Below are positions 10,291-23,469 of a stretch of DNA of 64,000 bases, one piece after another; the first letter of the stretch is position 1, and the number at the start of each line of letters is the position of its first letter. The stretch lies in contig OZ038380.1 in the NCBI GenBank assembly GCA_964036045.1, forward strand, positions 69,486,186 through 69,550,185. Reading direction: 5' to 3'. The notes under the pieces are model-generated. The model made no database searches, was not told the DNA's origin, and saw only the letters and a list, made by a program, of their open reading frames with translations. A program made the position numbers and the translations under genes. The DNA comes from Eutreptiella sp. 'Long Island Sound 2002'. Lineage: Eukaryota; Euglenozoa; Euglenophyceae; Eutreptiales; Eutreptiaceae.

Positions 10291-12739
10291 TTACATTTAG
10301 CTATTGTATAGGCCTGCTGTAATGCAAGCTCTAATAACAATGAGGGCCATGCTCATTATGATCAAAATCGACATGATACAGATCATGATAATCGACATGC
10401 CAATAATGATGAAGATTGCCATGCCAACGATCACCAATATCAGCAAAATGGTCACAATGGCCGCACAATTATACTCGTGGACATAATGGTCGAAAAATGA
10501 GTAGAGACCACACCAAGCGGATGGAGTTTGGGAACGGTCATTGGGCGAACCGTGGTTAGAGGTGATTGGTCCTAGAGTGCCAAAGAGCGATACATGACAG
10601 AGATCGTCGTAGTTCCACTTCAGGGCCGGAGGGAGGGGGGATCGGGGAAAGTGTGCGTGTTGGGTTTATGATGAGGTGAAGGGAGAGTGTGCCTTTCTTT
10701 TTGTTCGCGTTCTGCTTTTCAAAAAAGTGAAAAATTCAACGTCCTCATGTGCTATTTTTCTTGGAACAAATGTGTCACTCCTACCCTGTGGGGAGCGGCG
10801 AGGTGTGTTGGGTTGGGGGGTGGTGTGGAGCAGTGTGGTGCTCCAAGGGGAGGGCGTTTTAGCCCCCCTCTTTTACCAAACCACCCGCTCTTCGATAAGT
10901 ACGCCAATGCCCATTTTAAAAAATTGGAATGTTCAAAATTCAAAACTTTGTTCAAAAAACAGACACGAACGCCCAGATAACGTAACCCATTGCTGATTAA
11001 CTCAACACCATTGGATTGCCATACACTTCCATGCCTGTGTGAACTCCCCAAGTGATGTACAATGGCATTCCCCAAAGCAACCAGCCGCCTACCCCAAATA
11101 CCTCCGTACATAAGAACTCTGCAATGTCCCATTTTGTCTATTGCGCAGGATATCCCCTAGTGCACGATGTTGAAATATACAATGGTGTACGGTACACTAC
11201 CCAGTGGGGGCGGAACAGTTTGGTGGGAGACTCGGTGCACCCTGAAACGACTCATGAAAGCTGAAGGCAAGCTAGGCTGGAGCTACCCATAAATCGTGGC
11301 AGGACTCTTGGCATCTCTTGCACGTGCAGCATCGGAAGGAGGGCACGGTGATGGTCCGTCATGGACAAACAGGCAATTGGACATTTGCATGTATCAAGAT
11401 TGGGCACAACCTTGCTTCGCCGCCCGCAATGTGATTTGTTTCTTGAGTGCTAATGTGCACCCCCTAGGACATGCAGTTGCTTATTGCTTGCTGCCATGCT
11501 GCTGCATTGCAATGCCTTGCCCCTTTCCCCCAGCTAATCAACTGACTAGCACTCGTCGTCAATGCTAATGGAATGCTTTGCAGTTGCCACTGCCCACACA
11601 CCTTGGTTGGCTGGTATCCCCAATCCTTTCGGTCCTTCGTCATGCTGTGCGCCGGGTCAAGCAGCCTTGAGACCCGCGCGATTGAGCAACGTAGGAACCA
11701 CTTGCCAGTGTGGGATGCCCGGTAACTCCATTAGACGGCAAGGTAGGTGATTCTGAGTTTGACTATATGCACTTATATATGTACGTATGTACGGCCATGC
11801 TGAGGCAAGGGGGTCTTTAAGGAAACAATTTCTTTCGTTAAGGACCCCCTTAAAGGACCACAGATAAAATCTCAAAAGTAACTGCAGGAAGAACATCAAC
11901 AGTGCACCAAAAATCCTTGGCTCCTAGACCGTGGGGAGAAACTCGAATTCACCAGTGTCCTAAGTGACCGCGAGACCGACAGCACAATTTTTGCCAAGAA
12001 GGAGGAGCACGCAAAGGTGATGACAAAAATCTTGAACGACTTTGTAGAGCTTAATTGGACCTACTCTTGCAACACAGAATGTGCCCCGTGTTTGTGGCGC
12101 TTGAGAAGATCAAGAGGAAGTGACAAATGGCTATAGACCACCACAAATTAAACTCCGTGACGGAATGTAACAACTATGGTATCCTTATGGTATAATTGTC
12201 AATAAGCACGTACTACAAAAAAAAACGCGAAATCGGATCTTCGGGCGTGCTATATCATGGGTATCATCACATGCCCCTTGATGAGGAGGGTAATGCACTT
12301 GGATGAGTCCCACCTTGGGCACATATGCCCGGAAAATAATACTGGTGGGAGCGACCAATGTGAACACTTCATTCCGGTGTATGACTAAGTGCATTCTATG
12401 GAGTGGTCGGGCCATAGCCTAGATATCAGTATTAGATCGCATGGCACTAGATGGAAGAAGTTGTGAAGAACCACTCTTGAACTAATTGTGGTCACATTCC
12501 CTCACCTTCACCCTCTGCAAAGGTGATCTCTTGCTGGATGAGGTAGATTTCAGTGATCATGTAGCCGGCAATGGCTTAACCAGCCCCACCTTCCAGTAAG
12601 TACGTGCTTGGAGGAATGTGAACGCCTGTCTACAGTAAAACAACTCCAAGCATCCCCGGGCTTTTGCAAATATTGTACCTGTTTCAGCCAAATATGCATC
12701 GAGCAATCCTTTATGTTATTCGCCCTTTTGCATTGACAT
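10291..12739. other. Gene-poor stretch
   Basis: No supportable gene. At 10,340-10,460 imperfect 'atgatca/atgccaat' repetition gives spurious Met/Ile-rich frames. At 11,808-11,849 'gggggtctttaa' faces 'ttaaggaccccc' across a short AT loop, a strong hairpin of unknown role. Confidence 0.4.
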
Positions 12740-13170
12740 TGCCCCATGTGCAATAGTCAACTCCAAACCCTATACACATGCGAATGGAATTTTTGTTTTG
12801 TCTTCCACATGATGATTTGATATGTGGGGGAGGGGTGGGCATTTTTGGATACTCACCCATGTGGTATAGCCAATTCCTAACACTATACACATAGGATTGA
12901 AATTGATGTTTTACGTCCAACATCAAGATGTCATCCATTTGTGAAGTTTCCCCCTGGTGACATAGTCATTTCCTAACGCTATATCCATACAATTGAAACT
13001 TTGATGGCGGGGATCCAAACCTGCGTAACCCCCGAGTAATAGTGAGCTCGTAACCTAATACACATAAGATTAGAGTTTTGATTTTGTGTTTCGCATGAAG
13101 ATTTGATGTGGGGGGCAATCCCTAATTGAATATTCCCCACGTGACATAGTTAACTCCTAACTCCATGTCC
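12740..13170. repeat. Degenerate tandem repeat, ~90-110-bp unit
   Basis: The block 'catagtcaattcctaac...atacacataggattg...cacatgaagatttgatgtgggg' recurs about five times with substitutions. The same unit is arrayed again at 21,070-21,340. Confidence 0.7.
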
Positions 13171-14792
13171 TTAGGCGGCACGTTAGGCATGTGCCCAGCG
13201 CAAAAGAACTGGGCCAAATACACGGGATCATAATTACACATTTTTGCCCATGAAAACTTGTGACAAATTAATCCACCGAAATTGGACCAATACACACTAG
13301 GGGGTGCGGACTTGCCATTTCCCTGGTCGTTGTTGCCACATTTTTTGCTAGTGTTTCTTCGTGAGGTTGTGTGTCGGGGGAGATGTTCCCCAACTTTGGA
13401 AAGGGAGGGAACTTTCTTCCGTAAAAATCAGTGGTTGAACAGTGCTGCTCCGTAGTCAGTGCAGTCTCTTGTTGAAATATACCGCATATGTTACTTTCAT
13501 CCAAATATACCTTTGCACAGCGTTCTTGGAGGAAAAAATTGTTCTTCCGTAGGGGTTTTTCAATTTTGTGCCAAAAGAAAGCCCTGTATAGCACTCTTTG
13601 ATATTCATTCTATTTGACACCCACCTGCTGTCATGTTGTGAGTTACCGGTCTTCACTTTGTACCACATACCGATAGTACACAAATTTATTCTCTTTTATA
13701 CCCATCATGTGTGTAATGCATGCCAGTGGCTTGCCTAACAGATCCCATGTACCCCACTATATACCATCTCTCCTAGGGCTAGTTTTGCTTGGTGTGGCAA
13801 ATCTTTGTTTTGCACTTCGTATTGCTAACACCAATGCCCGCCTCACATTCTGCACTCAAGATACACTGCTCGTTGCTTTCTATGCCTGCCTCATTTACAT
13901 CAATGTTGTGGAAGGTGCTACACGCTGCTGTGGTAATCATGGATAACTACAAAGTATGTAAACTTGCATTGCCTATGTAGATGGGAACTTATTCAGTGAC
14001 ACAACTCCTCAACGATGATGTAAAAAGTGTAAAAAAAAAGCCCTCTACCCCGCACCTTGGGTATGTCCCCAAATAAAAAACCTTGTGTGCCATTGCCTAC
14101 TATGTTTCTCTCATCTGCTGCTCCCATAGGCTTTTCCATTCCGCGGTAACTTGCCTCACCGCGGCTGTTCCGGAATTCATCAGAAATTTTGGAAGTATGG
14201 GTCCCCATCGCCTTTACCTTTTGCGGGCCCGGCATGTTTGTTGTGTTCGGTGGTGCTCAGGACATGGAACTCAATGCGCGTATTGAATGTTTCCTACTAT
14301 GATCTGATGGCACATTTATGTTACAATGCTTTTTTTTTTTGCTGCTCTGTCGCGCCACACCACTATTACGTCAACGGCGCTCTGTAGACCGTTTTTTGTG
14401 TAAAATAATTGTGAAAATATGGTATAAAAAGCATAAAAGCTTCCACCGATTGCTCGGCACGATGCTTTTCGGGTCTTACGAGGGAAACGTAGAGTTTGGA
14501 GGGCCTAGCAGCCCGTTCCATGAAACCTTGCTGTAATGTGTTGATGAGTGAAGGTTGCAACCGTCCTTGTCGTTTTGTTGCAATCGCCCACCGGTCCTAT
14601 TGTGGTTGCAAAGCCGTTTTAGTTGCGGTGCTATGGAGCCTAATCCCTTCCGGCAGTTTCTTATTACGTCCGCATTCAATGTTCCGACGGAGCCGATTGC
14701 TGCAGTTGCGACGGATGATGTGGCTGGGAATTTTGCATGTTGGTCCGATGGTTTAAGAGCGGACAGTCCGACAAGGAATGGATGAGGTGCAA
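13171..14792. other. Gene-poor stretch
   Basis: Only short, unconvincing frames; no recognisable protein, RNA or repeat. Confidence 0.35.
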
Positions 14793-16096
14793 TTAGACAG
14801 CAAGCTGCAGCTGCTGCTTTGGGCAACTGTTCCCTAGCACCGCTGTGGGTAGCAATTGGCTATGCAGGTCAGCGGCAGCCCCAGCATCCTTCCGACTGCT
14901 GGCCGCGGCAATGAGGCGAACCCGGTAATGCTTCTCCGGGCGGCCAAAGGTCACGTCGTACTGCACTAGCGCGGACTCCAGAATGTGAAAGACGCGAAAT
15001 ACGTAGGAGCGTCCCCCATAAGCATGTACGGAAGTAGACGACCGCAACGAGGAGAAAGCGGAAAACGTGGCTGACGCCTCCAGAAGAGTGGGTGGAGGCA
15101 GCCAAAGGAGGACGAGCAGCATGCGCAAAACTCCTCAATGTCCCTCAAAGGCGGCATCGACTGCCGGTGCTGCTCGAAGTGCAACGTTTTCGCCGGATTG
15201 CTCTTCTGGGGGCCCACACCTCCTTCAACGTTGAAAGCCACCTTCCCCCTGCTTTCGTTTCCCCTGCTTCTTCTACTTCTCCTTCCTCTTTTCTTCATTC
15301 TTCTCCTTTTCCTTCGGATCTGCACCCTTCCCATTTGGCACGACCTCCTCAGCCTCTGGTTGCCTGTGCGACGCGGCAGCTATAAGCTCCGTCTTCTTTG
15401 CCCCGATTGCCACCCTAGCTGCCTCGACGTCCTGTGTCGGCTTCTCGAATACCATACTCTGTGGGGTCTTCTTCTTGGGCGGTGTGGCGCCACTGCTCTT
15501 GCTCCTGCTGCCATCCTCATCCTTGCTGCTGCTGGTCTCCCATTCCTCATGCTCATCCGGGTCTCCTTCGCTTTCCTCCTCCGGCTTGTCCTCCGCCCAT
15601 GCCAAAAACAGGTCCTCCCGAAGCTGTAGAGGACAATGAGGACGTGGAAAACATAGAAATTGCATCCACAAGCATGTGCAAAGGCAACGGACCGGAACGC
15701 GGATAACGCAGAAAACGCGCAGAACATTTTCACAAGCAGTTGCGGAAGCTAGACATTCAAAATGAAAAACGCACGATGAAGGGAGTTGGGACGTAAGAGA
15801 GGTGGCAGTGGAGGCACGCAGCACAGTGCACCAAATGCCATTTTGAATTGGAGCCATTGGTTTGTCTTGCTGCGGGTAGTGCAAACTTGGGGCACGGGCC
15901 CCTTCCTCGCGCCCTTCAGCACCTTCACGTGGTAGAGCTGGGCAGTGGTGAGGTCACTATGTGGCTCTGGGTTCACTTTAACTCGCGAACGGATACAAGT
16001 AGTGGACTTGTATTGTACACCGTAAGAAGCTTCATGTTTACAGGGCGTTGTCTTGCCCACTGAACATTGACTTTTCAAGCTTAAGTGAACAGTCAT
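14793..16096 (-). pseudogene. piggyBac partner-gene-like remnant
   Basis: Three coding-like segments lie in order on the minus strand. 15.8-16.0 kb contains 'HSDLTTAQLYHVKV...GPVPQV', resembling the first exons of the partner gene at 47 kb ('HKELTAGSTLYSVRW...GAPVVLQ'). Next, at 15.27-15.62 kb after an acceptor 'cctctacag', comes an acidic/Ser segment followed by 'TPPKKKTPQS', like the acidic exons at 46.6 and 59.85 kb. A third segment (14.79-15.0 kb, 'VQYDVTFGRPEKHYRVRL') ends in a stop. Joining donors are not all visible and no transposase is beside it. Assignment rests on weak similarity and composition. Confidence 0.35.
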
Positions 16097-16184
16097 GCTT
16101 GTCTTTTTGTGTGTTTATTTGTGGAGGTGTGGGATTTGGGAACCAAGAACGGTGTAGTTCATTTTACAAAAAACCAATGGAAAA

Positions 16185-16327
16185 ACGCTTGGAAGTTTTT
16201 GAAATCCCCGGGAAAGATGCTAGGAAGTTTTGGCAGCCAGATCGAGTCCCAAAACACAAACGATATCGGTAGGAATGTTCCATGGACTTCCCAGGCAACC
16301 GTGCCGGGGGAGCTCGGAAGAAATTTT
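16185..16327 (+). repeat. Dispersed repeat, inverted copy of 19,897-20,037
   Basis: About 140 bases roughly 80% alike to the reverse complement of 19,897-20,037. Both copies keep the same peptide ('RLEVFE-P-KDARKFWQ-DR') in one frame, suggesting a former exon. Confidence 0.7.
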
Positions 16328-16854
16328 GCCTAGGACCTCCGAAATCAACCCTGCTACATGAGTCCCATTTGCTGAGCATAACCGCTGAGCATCTCCAAAT
16401 ATCCTTAGCAATATGCTCACCATTTTTGTGCTATTTTTTACCTTCTATGCTGTGTGTTCCAGCACCATGTGTGGGGCTTCTTTGTCACGTCATGATTGCT
16501 GCCCCACTGTATACCAAAAACTACAAGCAGTGGTTGAAGGCCAGGGGTACATTCGATAAGTGGAAGCCAAAGGTGGTGTTCCAATGCAAGGCCCAAACAT
16601 GTATGTGCCCAATATGTAACATGCATTGGTGTTTGTCTTCGTTGCGTTTGCTTTCGATTTCTCATGCCATATCCTGTCCGTCCCACCGCGGGGCATGTTC
16701 TCCTTCTCTTACGAATGTTCCGTCCTTTACAACAGGCTACTAGTGCGGGTGCATCGGGAAGAGGGCCCACAAGCCGTAGATCCCCAAAGGGTGGAACACG
16801 AAGAAATCTTTCTACAGGCCAAGGTGAAAGGCCCATTCGATGTCTGTGAGGACA

Positions 16855-18222
16855 TCCTCCAGGTCTCTGTGTGTGTGCGAGCACATGACCTAAAATAAAG
16901 TTCTGGTGAGAGCTACTGGTTGGGGCTTTCCAAAACAGCCTTGTTTGCTAGAAACTGAAACAGTGGGCCCCTGGAAGGGGGTGGATAGTAGAGCACTTTT
17001 CAAGCCTCCAAATCTCTGTGTGGGTGCGAGCAAATGACCTAAAATAAAGTTCTGGTGAGAGCTACTGGTCGGGGGTCTCCAAAAAAGCCTTGTTTGCTAG
17101 GAACTGAAACAGTGGGCCCCTGGAAGGGGGCGGATAGTGGAGCACTTTTCCAGCCTCCAGATCCCCATGTAGGTGTGAGCAAACGACCTAAAATAAAAGT
17201 TTGATGAGAGCTACTGGTCGGGGCTTTCCAAAAAGACCTTGTATGCTAAAAACTGAAACAGTGGGCCACTGGAGGGGGGCGGATAGTAGAGCACTTTTCA
17301 AGCCACCACATCTCTGTGTGTGTGTGAGCAAACGACCTAAAATAAAGGTGTGGTGAGAGGTACTGGTCGGGGCTTTCCAAAAAACCCTTGTTCGCTAGAA
17401 ATTGAAAGAGTGGGCCCCTGAAAGGGGGCGGATAGTAGAGCACTTTTCGAGCTTGCATATCTCCATGTAGGTGTGAGCAAATGACCTAAAATAAAATTCT
17501 GATGAGAGCTTTTGGTCGGGGCTTTCCTAAAAAGCCTTGTTTGCTAGAATTTGAAACAGTGGGCCCCTGGAAGGGCGCGGATAGTAGAGCAGTTTTCAAG
17601 CCACCAGATCTCTCTGTGTGTGTGAGCAAATGACCTAAAATAAAGTTGTGGTGAGAGGGCTTGGTCGGGGTTTTCCAAAAAAGGCTTGTTTGCTAGAAAC
17701 TGAAAAAGTGGGCCCCTGGAAGGGCGCGGATAGTAGAGCACTTTTCAAGCCTCCACATCTCTGTGTGGGTGTGAGCAAATGACCTAAAATAAAAGTCTGG
17801 TGAGAGCTACTGGTCGGGGCTTTCCAAAAAAGCCTTGTTTGCTAGAAACTGCAACAATGAGCCCATGGAAGGGGACGGATAGTGGAGCACCTTTCAAGCC
17901 TCCAGATCTCTGTGTGTGTGAGCAAATGACCTAAAATAAGATTCTAATGAGAGGTACTAGTCGGGGCTTTCCAAAAAAGCCTTGTTTGGTAGAAACTGAA
18001 ATAGTGGGCCCCTGGAAGGGGGCGGACAGTAGAGCACTTTTCAAGGCTCCAAATCTCTGTGTGGGTGTGAGCAAACGATCTAAAATAAACTTCTGGTGAG
18101 AGCTATTGGTCGGGGCTTTCCAAACAAGCCTTGTTTGCTAGGAACTGAAACAGTGGGCCCCTGGAAGGGGGCGGATAGTAGAGCACTTTTCAAGCCTCCA
18201 AATCTCTGTGTGGGTGTCCTAT
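16855..18222 (+). repeat. 149-bp satellite array, about nine units
   Basis: The landmark 'gacctaaaataaa' recurs at 16,887, 17,036, 17,185, 17,334, 17,483, 17,632, 17,781, 17,928 and, as 'gatctaaaataaa', at 18,077: spacing 149 with one unit of 147. Units also share 'gtgggcccctggaag' and 'ggatagtagagcactttt'. Divergence between units is modest. Not CRISPR: no conserved-repeat/unique-spacer pattern. Confidence 0.97.
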
Positions 18223-19896
18223 GCATACACACTTTGAAACTCAAATTCACTGTCTCTATCTGCCGATTTTCCCAGACCTGCGCGAAATTTGCCCAAGCCC
18301 CCCCAAAATAGCAAAAAAGGTATACATATGTTGATGTCTTGATGACCCCGGGCAAAATTTCCCCCAGCTCCGCCTCTTTTGGAAAAATTTGTAGGTCAAA
18401 AACACCAATCAGTGATCCTGGGCGAAATTTCTTCCAGCCCCCCTCTTGTTGTTTCTTTGCTTGTGCTGTGCCTGATATGTTGCCCTTTGCCTCATTGTCA
18501 CTTAGGCCCACCAGTCGATAAAGTTGAACCTGGGGGAAATTTCTTCCAGCTTGCCTTTATACCCTTGTACCTATGGGGTGGTACCTGTGTTGGGTTGTGT
18601 TCATTGACTCTTAGGGGTGCTTCTGCCAATGTGGCTGTGAGACATGATTGATGTGCATCTTCTTCGAACAGCCGTGGGGGGTACTCGCGTTCGGACCCCG
18701 AAGGCTGTGATTCGGGTGGCATTGACCAAAGGGAGGACACTCCCACAATACCAGAGTATCAACACAGCCGGTGGTAATGCTCCGAAACCAGCCGCCCAAC
18801 CCCCCGCCCGCGGTGTGCCAGTGGTAGTCCCCTAGCCCCCCCCCCCCCTCCCCCGAGACCCCCCCCCACAAAACCCCCTGCCCTCTACTCCATGCCTGCT
18901 ACTGTACCGGTGGTAGATGATTTTAATTATGTTGACAGTGCCAGTGAGGGCCCAAAAGAGGTGCCTAGTGACGCGTCCCTCGAAACGCTGCATGAGGAAG
19001 AGGAGTTGGGACGGAGGGCACATGGTTGGGATTGATTTGACTGTGTTATATGCCATTGTGCTTCCAGCTGGGCAAAATTTCGCCCCCGACTTTCATGATT
19101 TTGAGCCTGGTGTTATTTGAAACTGCCAGACTTGGGTGACATATAGAAGGCATCGTTTATGATAACCCTCAAAACCTCGAACGGAACATGAATAAATGAG
19201 AGGGGGTCTGTGTCCACTTTAACTCCGGGTGTGTGGACAGTATTGATTTCAAGTACATGTAATGTACACGCAGCCTCTCATCAAATTCCTCTGCAAAGGT
19301 CCGGTCCGTGTTGTATTTCGGATCCGGACCAACAATGCATAGGTTTTCTGTATTGTACACCGTAAGAAGTTTCATGTTTGCTCGGGCTTGTCTTGCCCAC
19401 AGCCTCCCGTGTCGTCAAGACAGGGATTGAAAAATGTTTATGCATCAACATAGCCATCAAGGTATCCTTTGGCTGGATGCGGTATGCATCAGGGCACAAG
19501 AAGGGAATACAATAGTGAGTCTACTCAAAGGGGCCAAGGTAAAAAAGCGACACAAATGCAAAAAGAAAACCACAAAAGCAGGCACAAAGCTTCACAAGGC
19601 ACAAAGGGCAAACAGTCATAAGCTTGAGTACAGTGTTCTCCATGCAAGTTTCTAGGCAAAGCAGGCACCAAGGATCAAACTGGCATTGCACATGTCAAAA
19701 CGAAAAGTGCAAATTCACAAATGAGCTCAAAGGGGAAGCAATCATAAGCTTGAGCACCGTGTTCTCCATGCAATTTTGTAGGCAAAGCAAACAAAGGGTA
19801 GACAAACATTAGCTTCAACGTACTGTTCGCCATGGCATCTTGCAGGCAAGGTAGGCACCAAGCATCCAACCAAAGTTCCACTGGGTTCGAGCTAAA
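18223..19896. other. Gene-poor stretch with dispersed repeat
   Basis: No intact gene. 'tattgtacaccgtaagaag' with flanks at 19,349-19,400 is a direct repeat of 16,010-16,060. A recurrent 'gggcaaaatttc' motif appears at 18,280-18,550 and 19,070. Confidence 0.4.
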
Positions 19897-20037
19897 AAAT
19901 TTCTTCCGAGCTCCCATGGCACGGCCGGCTGGGAAATCCATGGAACATTCCTACCAATATTGGTTGCGTTTTGGGGGGCCGATCTAGTTGCCAAAACTTC
20001 CGAGCATCTTTCCAAGGGTTTTCGAAAACTTCCAAGC
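19897..20037 (-). repeat. Dispersed repeat, inverted partner of 16,185-16,327
   Basis: See 16,185. On the minus strand it reads 'RLEVFENPWKDARKFWQLDR' and continues open, so this copy preserves more of the possible exon. Confidence 0.7.
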
Positions 20038-21069
20038 GGCGGACTGAAGCATATCGCATGCACGTCGGTACAGATTTCCTAAATTTGCCACCGGTAACGG
20101 GACAATATTGGTCTCTCTTCCAATGTTCTATGCTGGGCACCGGTGGTACATGTGAGGGAGGGTAGGGAAAATGAATACAACGTGGATGGCGTACACACCT
20201 TGCTTCCGGAAGCACATGTGCAGGCGGTGACAGGGGAATACGCATAACACGAATAACGGCCGGATCATTCAGAACGCTCGTAACGGTGGAAGCGGAACCA
20301 GAGGTAACATGCAAAGTGCTTCTTGAGTGGAAATATGCTGAATCAAATGAAAATTCATGCACCAGCGCACCGGGCTACCCCTAAAAACCCCAGAAGCGTC
20401 CCAAAAGCAAGCATGTTTCTCCGGTCCCCTAGAAGCGCCCCCTATCCATCATGGGCATCGTAGACAAAAGAATATGCTAGCTCATGCTCTTGAACTATGA
20501 GCCCACAAACTGACTCCCCCGGTTGCTGCAAATGACGGCTGGGACGCTCGAAGATTGTCAACCAATGCCTAATCATGGCTTGGGTGAAGGTCTTGGCTTG
20601 GAGACCCACTCCATGCTTGTCTTTCAAATCCTTCTTCTTGGACTTCTTGCATAGAACCGCCACAATAGAGGAGAACCATGGTGGCGCTCATTTTGCCGTC
20701 CACAAAGAGGGAGAAAAAAGCGTGACACTAAGTAAACAAAGGCATGTAGGGCGCACCAATACCATAGTACCATAGTAGGCCGCCCTCAACGCCTACCCAC
20801 CATCAACGGTGCACACCAAAGCGTGCCATAGGCCGTGCACAACAAGCGGCAGGCTGTGAAAAAAGGGCAGTAAAAGGCGTCCAAGAAAGAAATTTTCAAT
20901 CAAAAAGCGAGGTCGCCTGAAAAAGAAAAGTTCAAAATCGAAAGTTTCCTTTTTGAACGATATTATGTTTTAGATAGGTATGCGCGGCGAACCCTATATG
21001 CACAGGATCAGAATTTCTATTCTATATCGGAGATGAAGATCTGATCCAATTGTAGATTTTGCCCCATAA
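20038..21069. other. Gene-poor stretch
   Basis: No gene, RNA or clear repeat recognised. Confidence 0.35.
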
Positions 21070-21340
21070 AACATAGTGAATTCAGAACCCTATACCAATA
21101 TGATTGGACTTTTTATTTGCTGTCCCACATGGACATTGATGTGGGGTGGATCCATTTCTGGATATTCCCCCACGTGGCATAGTCAATTCCCAACCCGATA
21201 CCCATAGGATTGGAATTTTTCTATTTTGTGTCCCACATGAAGATTTGATGTGGGGGGGGGGATCCTTTTTCTGATATTCCCCCATGTGACATAGTCAATT
21301 CCTGAGCCTACGCCGATAGGATAGGAATTTTCATTTTGTG
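21070..21340. repeat. Tandem repeat, 106-112-bp unit
   Basis: 'catagt(c/g)aattc' begins units at 21,072, 21,178 and 21,290. Same family as 12,740-13,170. Confidence 0.8.
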
Positions 21341-21948
21341 TCGAACAAAAAGCAGCCAACAACAGGGTAGCAGGGTAGCATGGATCCGGCAAGATGGTTG
21401 CCCTAAACTGCAGTCTGGGACTGCGGGAGTGCTTCGGTTTCTACCTTTGATAGAGACTGATTGACACATTTAAAAAAATGAACCCCTAAATTATCCCCCT
21501 CATCAGCTGCGGAGCCCATTCATGAATTGAGGGTTGAGCTTCCAAAATGGCCAAGAGGATCACTTTTGAGTCTAGGGGTATGGCGTTTCATCCCAGTGAC
21601 CCAAATCACCATGTTTGGGGGATGATGGGCAAACCTTCCATGGATGGAGCTCTCAATTCTATCATTGATGAGACCAGTTCAATCATTGCTCAAACTCATC
21701 CATAGATTTGAGGGCCCTATGTGACTCAGCCTGAGCCAAGCTGCGTCCGCACACACATGGGGTAGCAGGGGAGGGGAAGGCGAGGAGGATGTCAAGGGGC
21801 TCATCCAAGCAGATTGTTCCCTAACTCCCCCATCCTCCCCTGCTTTGATTTCAGGCTGCATATGAATTCTGCAGCACAATTCAACAGTGGAGCAGGTGCA
21901 GAGGATCAAGGGCACACAACAGTGAACTGAGCGCCGGAGCGTTCCAGT

Positions 21949-22107
21949 TTGGCTAACCTCCTCGTCAGGCCTGGCACTTGTGATGCGAGCAACTTCCGTA
22001 CTGAAGATATCCTCCAGCCACAGCCGCTGATACCCACGGCGGACACAATAGCCCCTCCAAAAGCTCTGGATGGCGAGAGCTGCAGTCGCTTGGCCCGAGG
22101 CAGTCAC
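21949..22107 (-). CDS. Putative exon with an IQ (calmodulin-binding) motif
   Basis: After an acceptor 'ttctgcacag' the frame reads '...ALAIQSFWRGYCVRRGYQRL...', a good match to the IQxxxRGxxxR calmodulin-binding consensus, and ends at a donor 'gaggag|gttagc'. A second IQ-like segment lies upstream at 23.1-23.3 kb. This may be a host gene or part of one. A full model could not be built, because exon phases do not join cleanly and a stop intervenes near 22,840. Confidence 0.4.
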
Positions 22108-23131
22108 AGGGGCCTGTGCAGAATGGTTCATGGCAGGACCATACCAAAACACCAAACTTCTAAGGGGGTTCTGATGTTCTCAGCAAATTCTGATGTGGAA
22201 TGCCGATGCTCAAGAACACGCTTCTTAAAATAAGTGTGAGGGCACGAATGAATCGTTTCGATATTAGCACTCATGCATGCTGCTTGCAACATCTTCTTCA
22301 CCTTAAACTGCAGTTGCTATGCATTGTTGACAGAAACCTTGGTGCATTGGAGGGCATATTGCAAAAGGACGTGCATTGTATCACTTTTGAGTGGTGCATA
22401 CTGGTCATCACACATGGTGGCCTCAACTCACTTGCCGGGCACACAGGCGGCACTGGAAACACCAAGCCGCATGGTTTGTTGCGGTGCCGTGTTGTGTGTT
22501 GCCGCGTTGTTTCTGGTGTGCTGTGCTGTTTTGCTATATGCGTCGCGCTGCTCGGCGGGGTTCTGAGCTCTGCTGCGTCTTGCTGTTTGTGATGCGCCGT
22601 GTCCTGTTGGCTCCTGCTGTTTTCCGGCGCTGTGTGTGGCGCTCCTTCCGTGGGCGCTGTGCCTTAGAGCTCTACGTTCATTCTTTTGGAAAGATGCATC
22701 TTCGTCGTCCCTCTGTGCATTGCATGGAAAACATGCAGAGCGGAATAACCAGAGACCTTCTTCATTGTCAGAGATTCGACCAACAAATGCACTGCAATGG
22801 TTGCAACAAGCAATACCCCAGCTGATGCAATAGACATGTTTAGCACAAAATCATTTGCGCTGGACAGTTGTACGGAGCTCTACCAGATTGGCTCCTGTGC
22901 ATTTCTCCTGCACCAGCCTCTGCTTTCTCCCGGTTTCCCACTCTGGAGAGTCCAGCCGCATCAACATTGTTCGGAGAAGCATCACTTCTTTTGGCCAAAA
23001 ATATCCTGGGCATCCACCAGACCGTCATTGTGGTCTGAACACTCTTAAACAGAACAACAGCAGGATCATCCGCAACTCCATGTGCCCAGCTGAACCTCAG
23101 CACCCACAGGGATAGATCAAGGCAGAATTAC
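22108..23131. other. Between IQ-motif segments; one further coding-like stretch
   Basis: Minus strand 22,840-22,985 reads '...FWPKEVMLLRTMLMRLDSPEW...' to a stop, reminiscent of the helical segments that follow IQ motifs in some plant BAG-type proteins, but its phase does not match the upstream exon. 22,450-22,640 (+) is simple 'tgttgc/gctgtg' sequence. Confidence 0.3.
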
Positions 23132-23323
23132 CTGAACTGTCGCGAACCACTTTAGCGCCTCCTTCAAGAGCTGCTCTGTGGCAATTTCATGGCGTGCCTC
23201 CAGCTCCTGCCTCTCAAAGTGCCACTCCATCTCGTCATCGTCGTCGCATGCTTGGCGGCAGTGGTCGTGATAAACCCTCAGCATTTCTGGATACTTTCGC
23301 CAAGCGTTGTATCCCCGCCAAAT
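23132..23323 (-). CDS. Putative exon with IQ-like motif and charged helix
   Basis: Exactly 64 codons lie between an acceptor 'ccatttacag' and a donor 'gttcag|gtaatt'. The frame starts 'IWRGYNAWRKYPEML', continues through an acidic run of four Asp and a helical Glu/Arg segment, and ends '...ALKWFATVQ'. Intron-like boundaries and coding character are good; gene identity is unknown. Possibly the same gene as the IQ segment at 21.95-22.1 kb, or a duplicate exon. Confidence 0.4.
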
Positions 23324-23469
23324 CTGTAAATGGTAATTGTAAATGGTATGGTATGGGAAAATGGAATGGCAAGGGTTCGAGCAGGGCCAGTGAGGTACGG
23401 CAAGGTATTCACTCCTACCAGGCACGAACTACAGGGCTACAGCGGGTCACGCTGCAGGAGGGGCTTGGT

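Noticed and set aside
10304-10486. Hydrophobic Met/Ile-rich small protein
   Set aside because: The sequence is an imperfect 'atgatc/atgcca' simple repeat; no start or stop context or relative.
16855-18222. CRISPR array
   Set aside because: Whole 149-bp units repeat, with no short repeats separated by unique spacers, in eukaryotic DNA.
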